Shown here piece by piece: positions 8,353 to 22,576 of a DNA stretch of 61,941 bases. Every line of letters starts with the position of its first letter. Position 1 is the stretch's first letter. The position numbers and the translations under genes were made by a program. Source of the DNA: Meiothermus taiwanensis DSM 14542 (GTDB taxonomy: Bacteria > Deinococcota > Deinococci > Deinococcales > Thermaceae). A model generated the notes under the pieces. It was given only the letters and a program-made list of their open reading frames with translations. It was not told where the DNA came from and made no database searches. The DNA lies in NCBI GenBank assembly GCA_000482765.1, contig AXWR01000017.1, positions 1 to 61,941 of the forward strand, read 5' to 3'.

Positions 8353-8527
8353 CCGAACAGGCCGCCGAACACTCCCAACCCGCTCCAGGACGGCTCAAAA
8401 AAGCGTTCCGAACACTCCGAACGCCCGAACACTCCGAACAGGGGCCGAACGCCCAGAACACGCTCCTGGAGGGCAAAAACACGCACGAACACCCGAACGC
8501 TTTGAGTGTTCGGACGGCCGGACACTC
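8353..8527. repeat. Cluster of iteron-like CCGAAC repeats
   Basis: CCGAACACTCC occurs directly at 8365, 8408 and 8425. Its first ten bases occur inverted at 8504-8513, with a one-base variant (CCGGACACTC) at 8518. Shorter relatives (CCGAACAG at 8353, CCGAACGCCC at 8417 and 8445, CGAACACCCGAACG near 8486) fill the gaps, several overlapping by two bases. Region 8292-8754 carries no intact gene. Copies of an approximately 11-bp motif next to a primase-type gene fit an iteron origin or a multi-site operator. The spacing between copies is not regular (43, 17 and about 79 bases), so origin function is an inference. Confidence 0.6.
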
Positions 8528-8754
8528 TGGACATCCGTCCATAGGTGGCCACCAAATACCACCAGGGAAATGTCTACTTATCCGCCCTGGAGCAGCTTCC
8601 CACACCTGGGCGATACACAGCCCATGGACATCTGGCCCTGTACCTCACAGCAGGGGGCCACCGCGAGTTCGTCCAAGCCTGCCCCTCACAGCGGTTCCCG
8701 ATAGAACGCCCTACAAGCTACAAGCCTTCAAGGCTGGTTTGCCCACGCGGGGTA

Positions 8755-9094
8755 TTGTGGGGCGTAGTACTGGGAAACGCTGTCAGAACTGCTACACCGG
8801 TGATAAGGGCAAGCAGTATGTCAAGAACGCTGTAGGCATGCACTTTTGCCTGAGCGAGTACAAGAAGGGTGAGCTCCGCCGCAAGCTGGCCGCGTTCATC
8901 CTCCAGGGCAGAGAAGCTCTGTTCGTCCACACCCTGGCAGCCCTGTCGGAGAAGTATGGCTACACGGTCATCGCCCACGAGCACGACGGGCTGGTGACGC
9001 TGGAGGAAATCCCCCACGCCGCCGTCGAGGAAGCCCAGAACCTGACCGGCATGCCCGAGGTGCGGCTGCTGGAGAAGCCCTTCGAGCATCACCC
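8755..9094 (+). pseudogene. C-terminal fragment of a replication polymerase-like protein
   Basis: The open frame reads KQYVKNAVGMHFCLSEYKKG, then a helical stretch ending QGREALFVHTLAAL, then YTVIAHEHDGLV and EEIPHAAVEEAQNLTGMPEV. The HEHDG turn between two strands, followed by a helix, resembles the palm motif C region of phage family A type polymerases. No start codon fits: sequence before about 8755 does not look coded in this frame. The fragment runs into the 3' end of the methylase gene on the other strand. I infer a truncated phage or plasmid replication gene; the family match is unproven. Confidence 0.35.
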
Positions 9095-9127
9095 GGCGAT
9101 GAACCTGGGGGGCATCCCCCCCTCTCC

Positions 9128-13735
<4,608 letters not shown>

Positions 13736-13759
13736 AGTCCTCGGGCGTTCAACTCAAGC

Positions 13760-16582
13760 TTACCTGGGAACGTAGATGTACACGCCCACCAAGTCCACCG
13801 GGAGGATGGGCTCCACCTCGTAACGCAGTTTGAGGTCGGCGGCCTGGCGCACGGCCCGGTGGTCCTCCTCGAAGCGCACGGCCCGCTCGAGGGCCACCCC
13901 CTCGAGGTAGCCCTGCAACTGCGCGAGCTCCGGCAGCACCATAGCCGCGAACTCCTGGGCCTGCGGCAGGGAGAGGTTGGCGGTGGGGCGGGCCTGCCAC
14001 AGGGCCTCCACCTCCGCCTCGTCCAGCCACTGTGGTGCCTCGGGGAAGCCGCGGAAGGCCACCGTGTGCACCTCCTCGGCCAGTTGCTGCCAGCGTGCCC
14101 TGTCCTTGCGGGTGGAGGTGGTGGTGAGCTGGTAGCGCAGGCGCAGCAAGAGCAGGGTGGAGAGCTCGCGCACCTGGGCGGTGGCAATCACCCCGGCCCG
14201 CCTCGCCCGGCTTGGGGAGAGCGGGTCCAGGGCCCCCTCCAGCAGGAAGCTGGCCAGGGTCTCCACCAGCGGGTGGGTACGGCTTATGTACTCCTCGCCC
14301 GGCTGCACCGGCAGCGAGAAGCGCCCTTTGAGGCGGTCGCGGCCCAGCAGGTCGCGCAGGGCGCGGGGCAGGCCAGAGAGGTCGAAGTAGAACAGGCCCT
14401 CCCCCGAGGCCTGCACCTGGCCGCCGTGCACCTCCAGCGCCTCGCGCAAGAAGCGCTCCACCTCCACCCCCGAGCCCACCGCCCGGCGGGTCTCGGCAAG
14501 CTGGCGGGCGACCTCCTCCGGCTTGAGGCTGTGCTGGGCGAAGAGGGTGCGCGAGCGTTTCTCTCGCTCGGCGGCATTCCGCCACTCTACCTCGAGGGCC
14601 TGCTCGTCGAAGGCTTCGAAAAGGCTTTGCATCTGGGCGCGGCGGGTGTCCCTGAGCAGCATGCTCTGCATCACCGCCTGGATGACCGCGTCGTTGTCCA
14701 CCGGCACCGGCACCGAGACGCCCAGGGTGCTGCGGATGGCCCTGTGCTTGCGCAACAGCACCTCGAGCACGATGCCGTCCACCGGGTTGTTGGCCCCGAA
14801 ATAGGTCAGGGTCTTGACCTGGCGCCGCGGCTGGCCGTAGCGGTCCACCCGGCCCTCGCGCTGCTCGTGGCGGGTGGGGTTCCAGGAGAGGTCGTAGTGC
14901 AGCACCGCGCTGAAGTACTGCTGCAGGTTGATGCCCTCCGAGAGGCAGTCGGTCGCCACCAGCACCCGCACCGGCTGGGCGCCCAGCCGCTCCACGGCCA
15001 GTTCCCGCTCGGGCGGGCTCAAAAGGCCCGTCACGGCCTCCACCGCCACCCCCGCGCCCAACGCCTGCCGCAGGTGCTCGGCCACGTACTCGGCGGTCTG
15101 GATGAAGCGGCAGAAGACGATGGGCTGGTGGCCCTCGGCCAGCAGGCCCTTCACCAGCTCGATGGCCCCCTGCAGCTTGCGGTCTTTAGCCCCGGCCAGG
15201 GCCTCGGCCTCGCGGGCCAGCTCGCGCAGCCTGCGCCGCTCGGCCTCCTCCGGGCCCACCTCGGCCCCCGGGGTGAGGTCGAACTCCTGGTCGTATTCGT
15301 CCTGGTCGAGCACCATCCGCTGGCCCAGCTCGTCCACCTCGGCCGCGGTCTCGGCGTCGGCCATCGCGGCCCGGTTGCGCAGGGCCGCCGCGGCGGCGCG
15401 GGGGCTCGAGGCCACCGAGCGCAAAAGGGCCAAGGCCGCCCACCAGCGCACCCGCCGGTGCCGCTGGTCGCCCGTGGGGTCGCTGACCAGCTCCCGGGCG
15501 TAGGCCAGCACCCTGTCCAGCAGGCGCCCGTACTCGGGCGAAAGGCTGTAGCTGACCTCGGCCTCGAGGCGCTCGGGGAAAGGGGTGTCCTCCTGCATGT
15601 AATGCCGGATGTCGGCCCGCTTGCGCTGGACCAGGTAGCGGGCCAGCCGACGCCGCCAGCCCTCGGCCTCCTGGCGGCTGAGGTCGGGGGGCATCTCCCG
15701 GAAGGCCGGGTCGAGCAGGGCCAGCAGCGAGCGGAAGGCCTCCTCGTGGCCGGAGTGGGGGGTGGCGGTGACCAGGATGAGGTGGCGCCCGGGGTCCTCG
15801 GCCAGGCGGGCTACCAGGGTGTGGCGCTGGTGCTGGCCGCCCCGGTTCACCCCGCCGTAAGCACAGGTGTGGGCCTCGTCCACGATGATGAGCTCGGGGG
15901 CGGTGCGCAAAAACTCCTCGCGGCGGCGCTCGCTCTTGATAAAGTCGAGCGAGACCACCGTGAGGGGGTAGCGCTGGAAGAGGGTCTCCCCCACCCGCAG
16001 GCCCCGCTCCAGGCGGGCCGCGGTGGAGGAGAGCACCCGCTCGGCCTCGAGGTGGAACTTCTCGGAGAGCTCGCTCTGCCACTGCTCGGCCAGGTGGGGC
16101 GGGCACAGCACGGCCATGCTGCGGATTTCGCCCCGGTCCAGAAGCTCGCGGGCGATGAGCAGGGCTTCCACGCTCTTGCCGATTCCCACGTCATCGGCTA
16201 TAAGCAACCGCACCGGGTCCTGCTGCAAGGCCATCAAGAGCGGTACGAGCTGGTAGGGGCGCGGCTCCACCGCGATGCGCCCGAAGGAGCGGAAGGGGCC
16301 GGCCACGTTGCGCGAGGTCAGCCGCACCGCCTCCCGCAGCAGACGCCCTGAGCGGTAGTCGCCCTGGTCGTCCAGGGTGGGGGCTCCGAAGCTGGAAGGG
16401 CTGACCTCCTCCAGCTCGGTGTGGATGCCGCTAATTTCCTCCTCGGTGCCGCCGATGGGCCGGGCGATGAGCAAGGGCGGCTGCGACTCGGGCAGCACCA
16501 CCCATTCCCGCCCCCGCGCCTTGATGAGCGAGCCTGGGGTGTAGTTCAGTCCCCCATCGGGGTAGGTAAGGGATTTGTTCAC
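13760..16582 (-). CDS. SNF2/RapA-type helicase, DrmD-like
   Basis: This encodes 940 residues. The start is the GTG at 16582: GGAGGT lies five bases before it, and its first four bases overlap the TGA of the upstream gene, so the two are translationally coupled. Motif I is LLIADDVGIGKSVEALL (Lys about 136), motif II LIIVDEAHTC (about 235-238), motif III LILVTATPHSG. The C-lobe has IVFCRFIQTAEYVAEHLRQ, VLVATDCLSEGINLQ and the motif VI stretch NPTRHEQREGRVDRYGQPR. This order and the NPTRHEQREGRVDR text are typical of the RapA-like branch, which includes DrmD of DISARM. It would use ATP to move along or remodel DNA. The C-terminal 300 residues are helical and unassigned. Confidence 0.85.
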   Translation of the reverse strand: MNKSLTYPDGGLNYTPGSLIKARGREWVVLPESQPPLLIARPIGGTEEEISGIHTELEEVSPSSFGAPTLDDQGDYRSGRLLREAVRLTSRNVAGPFRSFGRIAVEPRPYQLVPLLMALQQDPVRLLIADDVGIGKSVEALLIARELLDRGEIRSMAVLCPPHLAEQWQSELSEKFHLEAERVLSSTAARLERGLRVGETLFQRYPLTVVSLDFIKSERRREEFLRTAPELIIVDEAHTCAYGGVNRGGQHQRHTLVARLAEDPGRHLILVTATPHSGHEEAFRSLLALLDPAFREMPPDLSRQEAEGWRRRLARYLVQRKRADIRHYMQEDTPFPERLEAEVSYSLSPEYGRLLDRVLAYARELVSDPTGDQRHRRVRWWAALALLRSVASSPRAAAAALRNRAAMADAETAAEVDELGQRMVLDQDEYDQEFDLTPGAEVGPEEAERRRLRELAREAEALAGAKDRKLQGAIELVKGLLAEGHQPIVFCRFIQTAEYVAEHLRQALGAGVAVEAVTGLLSPPERELAVERLGAQPVRVLVATDCLSEGINLQQYFSAVLHYDLSWNPTRHEQREGRVDRYGQPRRQVKTLTYFGANNPVDGIVLEVLLRKHRAIRSTLGVSVPVPVDNDAVIQAVMQSMLLRDTRRAQMQSLFEAFDEQALEVEWRNAAEREKRSRTLFAQHSLKPEEVARQLAETRRAVGSGVEVERFLREALEVHGGQVQASGEGLFYFDLSGLPRALRDLLGRDRLKGRFSLPVQPGEEYISRTHPLVETLASFLLEGALDPLSPSRARRAGVIATAQVRELSTLLLLRLRYQLTTTSTRKDRARWQQLAEEVHTVAFRGFPEAPQWLDEAEVEALWQARPTANLSLPQAQEFAAMVLPELAQLQGYLEGVALERAVRFEEDHRAVRQAADLKLRYEVEPILPVDLVGVYIYVPR

Positions 16583-19500
16583 GTGAGACCTCCAAAGATG
16601 TCCGGGCGTGCGCGCACCTTGGCCTCCCATTCCTCGTGCGCGGCGAAGCGCAGGACAGAGTAACCCTTCAAGCGCAGTAGGCGCTCCTGCTGCTGGTCGC
16701 GGGCGCGGCGCTCGGGGTAGAGGTGGTGGGGGCCGTCCACGTAGATGACCGCCCGTTCGGCGTCGTAGATGAAGTCCACCCTCGTGGCGGCCTCCTCGAT
16801 GAACACCTGGGCGCGGCTGGGCAAAGCCAGGTGGCGGGCCTCGAGGAAGTGCAGGAACTCCCGCTCGAGCGCCGACTCGCACTGGCCCAGCAGCCGGGCC
16901 AGATGCTCGGCGCGGTGGGCGCCCACCGGAGAGGTGGCCACCTGGCTTCCTGCGAGCTCGAGCAGGTAGTCGCGGATGGCCTTGCGGTCTAGGAGCCGGT
17001 GAAAGCGCTGGTTGCTGTAGCTCATCAGGCAGTCGTAGCAGGCCGCCTCGCAAATCTCGCTGGCGTGGACGGCGTGGCCTTTGTCGGTGCCGCTCTCGTC
17101 GAAGTGGCAGATTTCCAGGGCCACGCGGGCCACGCGGGGCAGGGCCGCAGGGTCGCTGACCAGCTGGCGCAGCACCCCCGCACCCCCCTCCGCCGCCTCG
17201 TAGAACAGGAGCTCGCGCCGGGTCTTTTCGTCGGGCAGGATTTCGGCGGCCAGTTCGCTCTCCTCAAGCTGGTAGCTGACCTGGATGGCGCTTTTGAGCG
17301 CGGCCAGCAGCGAGGCAAACTGCACCTCGCTGAGCGGGGGCTCGGGCCGCAGCAGCAGGGCGTTCTTGCGGTCCTCCACATAGGGGATGACCGGCACCGC
17401 CCGCCGGCTGGTAGGGTTCTGCTCGTCGAGCTCCTCGGGGTCGCTGGGGCGCTTGAGCCAGGTCCCGCGCTCGGGGTCGAGCAGGAAGCCCTCCTCGTTT
17501 TTGTTCCTGCGCTGGGCCCAGCCCAGGTTCATGCGCCAGATGCTGGCGGCCTGGGCAAAGGTGAGCTCGGCCAGCAGCCGGCCCTCCCGGAAGGCCTGGG
17601 CGCTCTGGAAAGCGGGCTGGGCGCCGTGGGGCGGGAAGGAGATTCCGGTGAGCACCCGGTAGCCCAGGCGCTGGCGTTCCTCCTCGTCGGAGTTGATGCG
17701 CTCGCGCCTTACCGTGGAGACGTTGTGCATGCGCAGGAGGTTGGTGCGCGGCCAGGGCAGCTCGGCCCCGCAGCGCGCGCAAAGGTCGGGCCCCCTCGCC
17801 GCGTCCACCGGGTGCAGGTAGCCGCACTGCTCGCAGCGCTTCACCTCGGTCATGCGCAGCTCCTGCTCGCTGCCGGGCGGCAGGATGACCCTGTTGATGA
17901 CGTATTTCGAGCCCTCGTAGTAGAGCGTCGAGAAGGGGCCGAACTCGGTGATGGCCAGGAAGCGCGGGCGCGAGAGGTAGTCATCGCGCTTGCTCACCCC
18001 GCGCCGGGCCGGGATGAAGGCCGAGAGCGGCAGCCGGGGGAAGCTGTAGCCGGGCAGGAAGCCCTCGCTGGCGAAGTAGCGGTAGGAATAGAAGTCCGAC
18101 TGGGCCAGCTCACTGGTCTCGGTCAGCAGCCTGAGCTGCGACTCGGCCTCGGCCCGCAGGCGGCGGGCCTGGTCCTTCTCGTAGGCGCTGCGGCTGGCGT
18201 CCCGTACCACCTTGTCCTGGAGCCGGGCCTGCTCGAGGGCTGCCTTGTAGAGGGTGCGCCAGCGCTCGCAGGCCTCCTCGAAGCGGGCGTAGGCCTGTTC
18301 TATTACCCCTTCCACCCATCCCGGGGTGTACCAGGGGGCCTGCTCGAGCTCACCCATCAGGTCGGCCAGGACCCGCTGGGCGCGGGCCAGGGCCTCCTGT
18401 CCGGCGGCGGGACGCTGCAGGGCCTCGCGTACAGAGGGTCGCAGGGCCAGGGTGGGCTCGTCGCCCTCCACCTCCAGAATCTCTGCCAGCGAGCGGCCCA
18501 GGTCGGCCCCAGTGGCCGCCAGCCAGATGGCCTGCAGGTGCGAGCGGATGAGCTCCTCGTTGCTCAGGTCCAGCCGCGGGGGCGTGACCGCGCCGGCCAC
18601 CATCAGCCTGGGGCGGCGGAAGAAATACTGGTCGTGGGAGTTGCCGCTGGCCGCATAGGTGAAGACCAGCGCCGGGCTGCCGCTGCGCCCGGCCCGGCCC
18701 GAGCGCTGGGCGTAGTTGGCCGGGGTGGGCGGCACGTTGCGCAGGTTCACCACGTTGAGGGTGGAGATGTCCACGCCCAGCTCCATGGTGGGCGAGCAGT
18801 ACAGCACCGGCAGCCGCCCCTCGCGGAACTCGGCCTCGCGCTGCTCGCGCTCCTCGGAGGGCACCTGGGCGGTGTGCTCCTTGGCCTCGATGCCGCCGAG
18901 GTTGCGGGCGGTGAAGCGGTAGAACTCGCTGAAGAAGGGGTTGGCCTCGCGCTCGGCGTTCTCGCGCAGGCGCACCCGCAGGGGGTCGCCGCCGGGCCGG
19001 GTGCCGTCCCCGGCACGCCACACAAAGGAGGCGGCCACCACCTGGTAGCCGTCGCCCTCAGGGTCCACCGGCTCGACCAGCCCGGCCACGCTCAGCGCGC
19101 GCAGCAGGTCCTTGATGATGGCCTCAGAATCGGCGGTCTTGAGGGTGGAGCGCAGCCCGGGGAAGGTGTTGCTGCGGCGCAGGTACTGGCCGAAGGCCCC
19201 GCGCGAGGAGACGTACACCGCCTCGCGGCTTTCGCCCGGGCGCATCGAGCGCGGATAGGCCACGCGGGCGTACTCGAGCTTCTCGTTCTCCTCCAGCGCC
19301 CAGGGCGCTATCAGCCGGGCGTTGCTGGCCTGGGCCATGCGCTCCTGGAAATCGCGGTTGAGGTAATCCACCTTGATGGCGAGCTCGCGCCGCAGGTAGT
19401 CGAGCAGCACCCGGGCGACCCGCGCCCGCACCTCTGGGGCCGCACCGGCCAGGGCGGGGTGGGTGCCCCGCCACTCCTCCTCCGCCCGGCACAGCTCGTC

Positions 19501-21717
19501 CAGCGACTCGTAGTCGATGCGCAGCAGGTCCACCTGCTCGAGGTTGGGCGCGGTGATGCGCCAGCCGCGCAGCAGGTCGCGGTAGATGCGGTAGCCCAGC
19601 ACGTCGCGCAGGGCCCGGTCGGTGTCCTGCCGGGCGGCGAACTTGACCTCCGGGTTGCTGGCGTACTCGGCCAGGGATAGGCCCAGCGCCTCGAAGACTT
19701 TCTGGGTGAGCTCGTCGTGGCGCAGCCCCCGTTCGCCCGCCTCCACCAGGGCCCGGTACAGCGCCGAGCGCAGCAGCCCGGTCTGCACGAAGTCGTTGAA
19801 GTGGCCCGCCTGCAGCGAGGCATCCTGGCGGTTGTCGGTGAAGGAGAGGAGCTTGCGGGCCTGGGGTGGCAGCTCGGTGTTGCGCAGATGCAGCACGGTG
19901 GCGAGGGAGAGCACGGTGGTGGCGGTGCTGCGGCCTTCAGAGCCCAGGGTAGCGAGCTTCCCGAAGTCGGAGGTCTGCCGCGCCCCATAGGCCACCCCGC
20001 AGTGGGGGCAGAACTCGAAGGGGGCCTCGAGGTAGTGCAGTACACGGCCGGTGGGGACCTCCCTGCCGTCAAGGCCCACCGTCACCCGCTGGGGCAGCCG
20101 CTTGCGTTTATCGCGCTTGAGCTCGCGCTCGACGGGGTCGAGCCAGTCCTCCGGTACCCGTTCCTTGAGCTCCTCCTCGTCCTCGGGCCACTCGCCAGGG
20201 TAGAGGAACCCCGGCTCCCCGCCGGTGTCGGAGTAGCGGTCGCTGAGCCGGCGGGCCTCATAGCGGGTGCCCTCCGGGCCCTGCAGGCGCCAGACGGTGT
20301 AGAACTCCTGCCCGCACTCGCGGCAGAAGGCCAGCGGCAGCAGCACCTCCTCGCGGCGGCCCGGGACAAACTGCTGGGCCTGCAGGGTGATGTAGCGCTC
20401 CTCAGGCTCGCCCAGCGAGGCGTAGACGGTATCGCCGCGGCTGATGAACTGGTGCAGCCGGAAGGCGAAGGCCCGCAGGCCGTTGGCGGGGTTGGTGAGG
20501 CGGTACCCGGCCAGCAGGCATTCCTCCAGCGCCCGCCGGCAGTCCTCCAGCGGCAGCTCGACCAGCGCGGCCAGCTCGGCCGCCGCGCCCTCCGGCCCGG
20601 TCAGAGGGCGTGGGGTCTGGCGCACCAGCACCCCCCCTTCCTCGCGCACCCCCAGGGTCTGCTCGACCCAGCTCGCTAGGGGGTCCTCGGCGAAGGCCGC
20701 GAAGTCCAGCGGCCAGGCGGCCTCTGCCCCTTGCGAAGCGGCCCGCACCCGCTCGCGCAGGCGCGACCTCACCTGCGGGTCGGAGAAGTCGTAGGGCCGG
20801 GTGGTGCGCTGGAGGGTCTCTCCGATGACGTTCTCGGGCCTGACCTCCCGCCCGAAGATGCGGGAGGCAACCTGGGCCACGGTGCGCTTACGCTCCTCGG
20901 GCCCGCCTTCGCTGGACATGGTGGCTGAGGTGCCGACGCACACCACCTCGTGGGCCTCGAGGCGCTCCCGCAGGCGGCGCACCAGCAAGGCCACGTCGGC
21001 CCCCTGGCGCCCGCGGTAGGTGTGGAGCTCGTCGAGCACCAGGAACTTGAGCCCCCTGGCCGCGTGGATGAGGTTCTTATCGCGGGGCCGAGTGAGGATG
21101 AGGTCGAGCATGACGTAGTTCGTGAGCAGGATGTCCGGGGGCCGGGACTGAATCTCGGCCCGCTCGGCTTCGTTCTCCTGCCCCGTGTACCGTGCGAAAC
21201 GCACCGGGCCTTTGCCATCGGGGTAGCCCTCGTTGATGAACTTGTGCAGCTCCCCCCACTGGCTGTTGGCCAGGGCGTTCATCGGGTAGACCACGATGGC
21301 CTGGATGCCCCGGCCGCTGCCGTGGCGCAGCACGTGGTCAACGATGGGGATGATGTAGGTCAGGCTTTTGCCCGAGCCGGTTCCGGTGGTCACCACGTAG
21401 TTCTCCCGCCGCGCCGCGGTGCGGATGGCCTCCTCCTGGTGGCGGTGCAGCTTGAGCAGGGGCTGGTCGGGGCGGTCCTTGAGGCGGAAGATGCGCAGGG
21501 TTTCGGGGTGTAGCAGGCCCTCCTCGACGAGGCGCTCGAGGGGCTGGCCCGGCGCGAAGGTCGGATTCAGTTGTACGAGCGGGTCGGGCCACAGGGCCCC
21601 TTCATCCAGCCTGGCCCGTACGTGCTCGGCGATGCGGTCGTCCCGGATGCGGACAAAGCTTTCTACGAAGCGTCGGTAGTCGCGAATAAGGTTGTTGCGC
21701 AGTTCAAAGACGTTCAA
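16579..21717 (-). CDS. Giant DEAD/DEAH helicase with DUF1998 and C-terminal nuclease-like domain
   Basis: This encodes 1712 residues and is the first gene of the operon. TTG at 21717 follows AGGAGG by about six bases. Motif I is TTGTGSGKSLTYI (Lys 117), motif II LVLDELHTYRG (229-232), motif III GTSATM, motif VI YAQRSGRAGRSG. Several zinc-binding Cys pairs follow (FCRECGQEF, FCPHCGVAYG, CEQCGYLHP with CARCGAELP, CEAACYDCLMSY), the last being the DUF1998 signature. The end (about 1590-1712) reads TRVDFIYDAERAVIYVDG, then ERLLRLKGYSVLRF, as in Vsr/DUF559-type endonucleases. DruE of Druantia and DrmA/DrmB of DISARM combine related parts. It probably unwinds and cuts invading DNA; its exact system is undecided. 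Confidence 0.85.
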   Translation of the reverse strand: MNVFELRNNLIRDYRRFVESFVRIRDDRIAEHVRARLDEGALWPDPLVQLNPTFAPGQPLERLVEEGLLHPETLRIFRLKDRPDQPLLKLHRHQEEAIRTAARRENYVVTTGTGSGKSLTYIIPIVDHVLRHGSGRGIQAIVVYPMNALANSQWGELHKFINEGYPDGKGPVRFARYTGQENEAERAEIQSRPPDILLTNYVMLDLILTRPRDKNLIHAARGLKFLVLDELHTYRGRQGADVALLVRRLRERLEAHEVVCVGTSATMSSEGGPEERKRTVAQVASRIFGREVRPENVIGETLQRTTRPYDFSDPQVRSRLRERVRAASQGAEAAWPLDFAAFAEDPLASWVEQTLGVREEGGVLVRQTPRPLTGPEGAAAELAALVELPLEDCRRALEECLLAGYRLTNPANGLRAFAFRLHQFISRGDTVYASLGEPEERYITLQAQQFVPGRREEVLLPLAFCRECGQEFYTVWRLQGPEGTRYEARRLSDRYSDTGGEPGFLYPGEWPEDEEELKERVPEDWLDPVERELKRDKRKRLPQRVTVGLDGREVPTGRVLHYLEAPFEFCPHCGVAYGARQTSDFGKLATLGSEGRSTATTVLSLATVLHLRNTELPPQARKLLSFTDNRQDASLQAGHFNDFVQTGLLRSALYRALVEAGERGLRHDELTQKVFEALGLSLAEYASNPEVKFAARQDTDRALRDVLGYRIYRDLLRGWRITAPNLEQVDLLRIDYESLDELCRAEEEWRGTHPALAGAAPEVRARVARVLLDYLRRELAIKVDYLNRDFQERMAQASNARLIAPWALEENEKLEYARVAYPRSMRPGESREAVYVSSRGAFGQYLRRSNTFPGLRSTLKTADSEAIIKDLLRALSVAGLVEPVDPEGDGYQVVAASFVWRAGDGTRPGGDPLRVRLRENAEREANPFFSEFYRFTARNLGGIEAKEHTAQVPSEEREQREAEFREGRLPVLYCSPTMELGVDISTLNVVNLRNVPPTPANYAQRSGRAGRSGSPALVFTYAASGNSHDQYFFRRPRLMVAGAVTPPRLDLSNEELIRSHLQAIWLAATGADLGRSLAEILEVEGDEPTLALRPSVREALQRPAAGQEALARAQRVLADLMGELEQAPWYTPGWVEGVIEQAYARFEEACERWRTLYKAALEQARLQDKVVRDASRSAYEKDQARRLRAEAESQLRLLTETSELAQSDFYSYRYFASEGFLPGYSFPRLPLSAFIPARRGVSKRDDYLSRPRFLAITEFGPFSTLYYEGSKYVINRVILPPGSEQELRMTEVKRCEQCGYLHPVDAARGPDLCARCGAELPWPRTNLLRMHNVSTVRRERINSDEEERQRLGYRVLTGISFPPHGAQPAFQSAQAFREGRLLAELTFAQAASIWRMNLGWAQRRNKNEEGFLLDPERGTWLKRPSDPEELDEQNPTSRRAVPVIPYVEDRKNALLLRPEPPLSEVQFASLLAALKSAIQVSYQLEESELAAEILPDEKTRRELLFYEAAEGGAGVLRQLVSDPAALPRVARVALEICHFDESGTDKGHAVHASEICEAACYDCLMSYSNQRFHRLLDRKAIRDYLLELAGSQVATSPVGAHRAEHLARLLGQCESALEREFLHFLEARHLALPSRAQVFIEEAATRVDFIYDAERAVIYVDGPHHLYPERRARDQQQERLLRLKGYSVLRFAAHEEWEAKVRARPDIFGGLT

Positions 21718-21973
21718 CCGGCCCTCCTGTGGTGTGTGGAGACCCTACAGTTTTCCCTAAGCAGATTACATAAACCCGGCAGATGAGTAAGCCAATTCTA
21801 ACCATGGCACGAATCCAGGGCCACTTGGTCAATCCCAAGCGTCGAGGAGGGGATAAAACCCCGCTGGTGGCCCTACGGGCAAGCCTGGTTTCGACAGTAA
21901 GCTTGCAGAAACTTTTTCCATGCGGACTGTAGCTTTTTTGACCGTTGGATACTAAACTGGAGGTGGAAACAAT

Positions 21974-22513
21974 ATGAAAATGAGATTGGTGAAGGCATCG
22001 GTGAAAGCCAGCCCCCGTAGACACCAAATCCAGGCCAACAAGCCCCAGTCCATCGACGAGCCTGGGGCTCAGGCTCAGGCAAAAGCCATGACAGCAGGGT
22101 TGGACGAGGCTGAGGTAGAGGCGGTGGTTTCTACCACTGGCCCTGACCACTGGCTTAAGCGTGTGCTCGAGACCCTCGGCAAGCACCCCGACATCCTGCT
22201 GACGCTGGTGAGGGTACTGCTCCCGCAGGCGCGGGTGGCAGCGGTGGGCGGCAGGCTGCTGGGCTTGGCCAAGCTGTTGGAGTTGGTAGTGAAAGCGCCA
22301 CAGCCGTGGATGGCCCGCCCCGTGGCCAAAAACACCACACAGTATGCCGGCAAGCTGGTGGAGGTCATCCACAAGAACCCCGAGCTCGGGCAGATGCTTC
22401 TCGAGGCACTGGGGCAGGTGCCCGTACCCCCCCGGCTGGCCCCAGTCCACCGGCTGCTGCAGGGGATGCTTGAGTTCGTGCTGAAGAACAAGGACGGCCA
22501 GGGGAAGGCATAG
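21974..22513 (+). CDS. Unknown helical protein
   Basis: This encodes 179 residues. ATG at 21974 is preceded by GGAGGT at nine bases. It has a basic N-terminus and then amphipathic helices (HWLKRVLETLGKHPDILLTL, LLGLAKLLELVV, LVEVIHKNPELGQMLLEALG). There is no signal peptide, zinc site or catalytic motif. It is divergent from the defence operon, so the 250 bases between them must hold both promoters. It could be an accessory or regulator of that operon, but nothing in the sequence shows this. I do not recognise the family. Confidence 0.55.
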   Translation: MKMRLVKASVKASPRRHQIQANKPQSIDEPGAQAQAKAMTAGLDEAEVEAVVSTTGPDHWLKRVLETLGKHPDILLTLVRVLLPQARVAAVGGRLLGLAKLLELVVKAPQPWMARPVAKNTTQYAGKLVEVIHKNPELGQMLLEALGQVPVPPRLAPVHRLLQGMLEFVLKNKDGQGKA

Positions 22514-22539
22514 CCCCTCTGGCCTGTAAAAGCACAGAC

Positions 22540-22561
22540 AACCCCCCTCGCGGCGGGGGTT
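22540..22561. terminator. Hairpin between convergent genes
   Basis: AACCCCC and GGGGGTT pair around an 8-base loop in the 63 bases between the convergent gene ends at 22513 and 22577. No clear T run on either side, so a weak bidirectional terminator. Confidence 0.5.
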
Positions 22562-22576
22562 CGGCTTGCCGGTGGC

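Noticed and set aside
8353..8527. CRISPR array
   Set aside because: The repeated unit is only about 11 bases, copies overlap, and spacing is irregular with no spacer-sized unique segments.
16999..19680. Plus-strand open frame of 893 codons opposite the DUF1998 helicase
   Set aside because: Shadow of a gene with full helicase motifs; no ribosome site or domain pattern.
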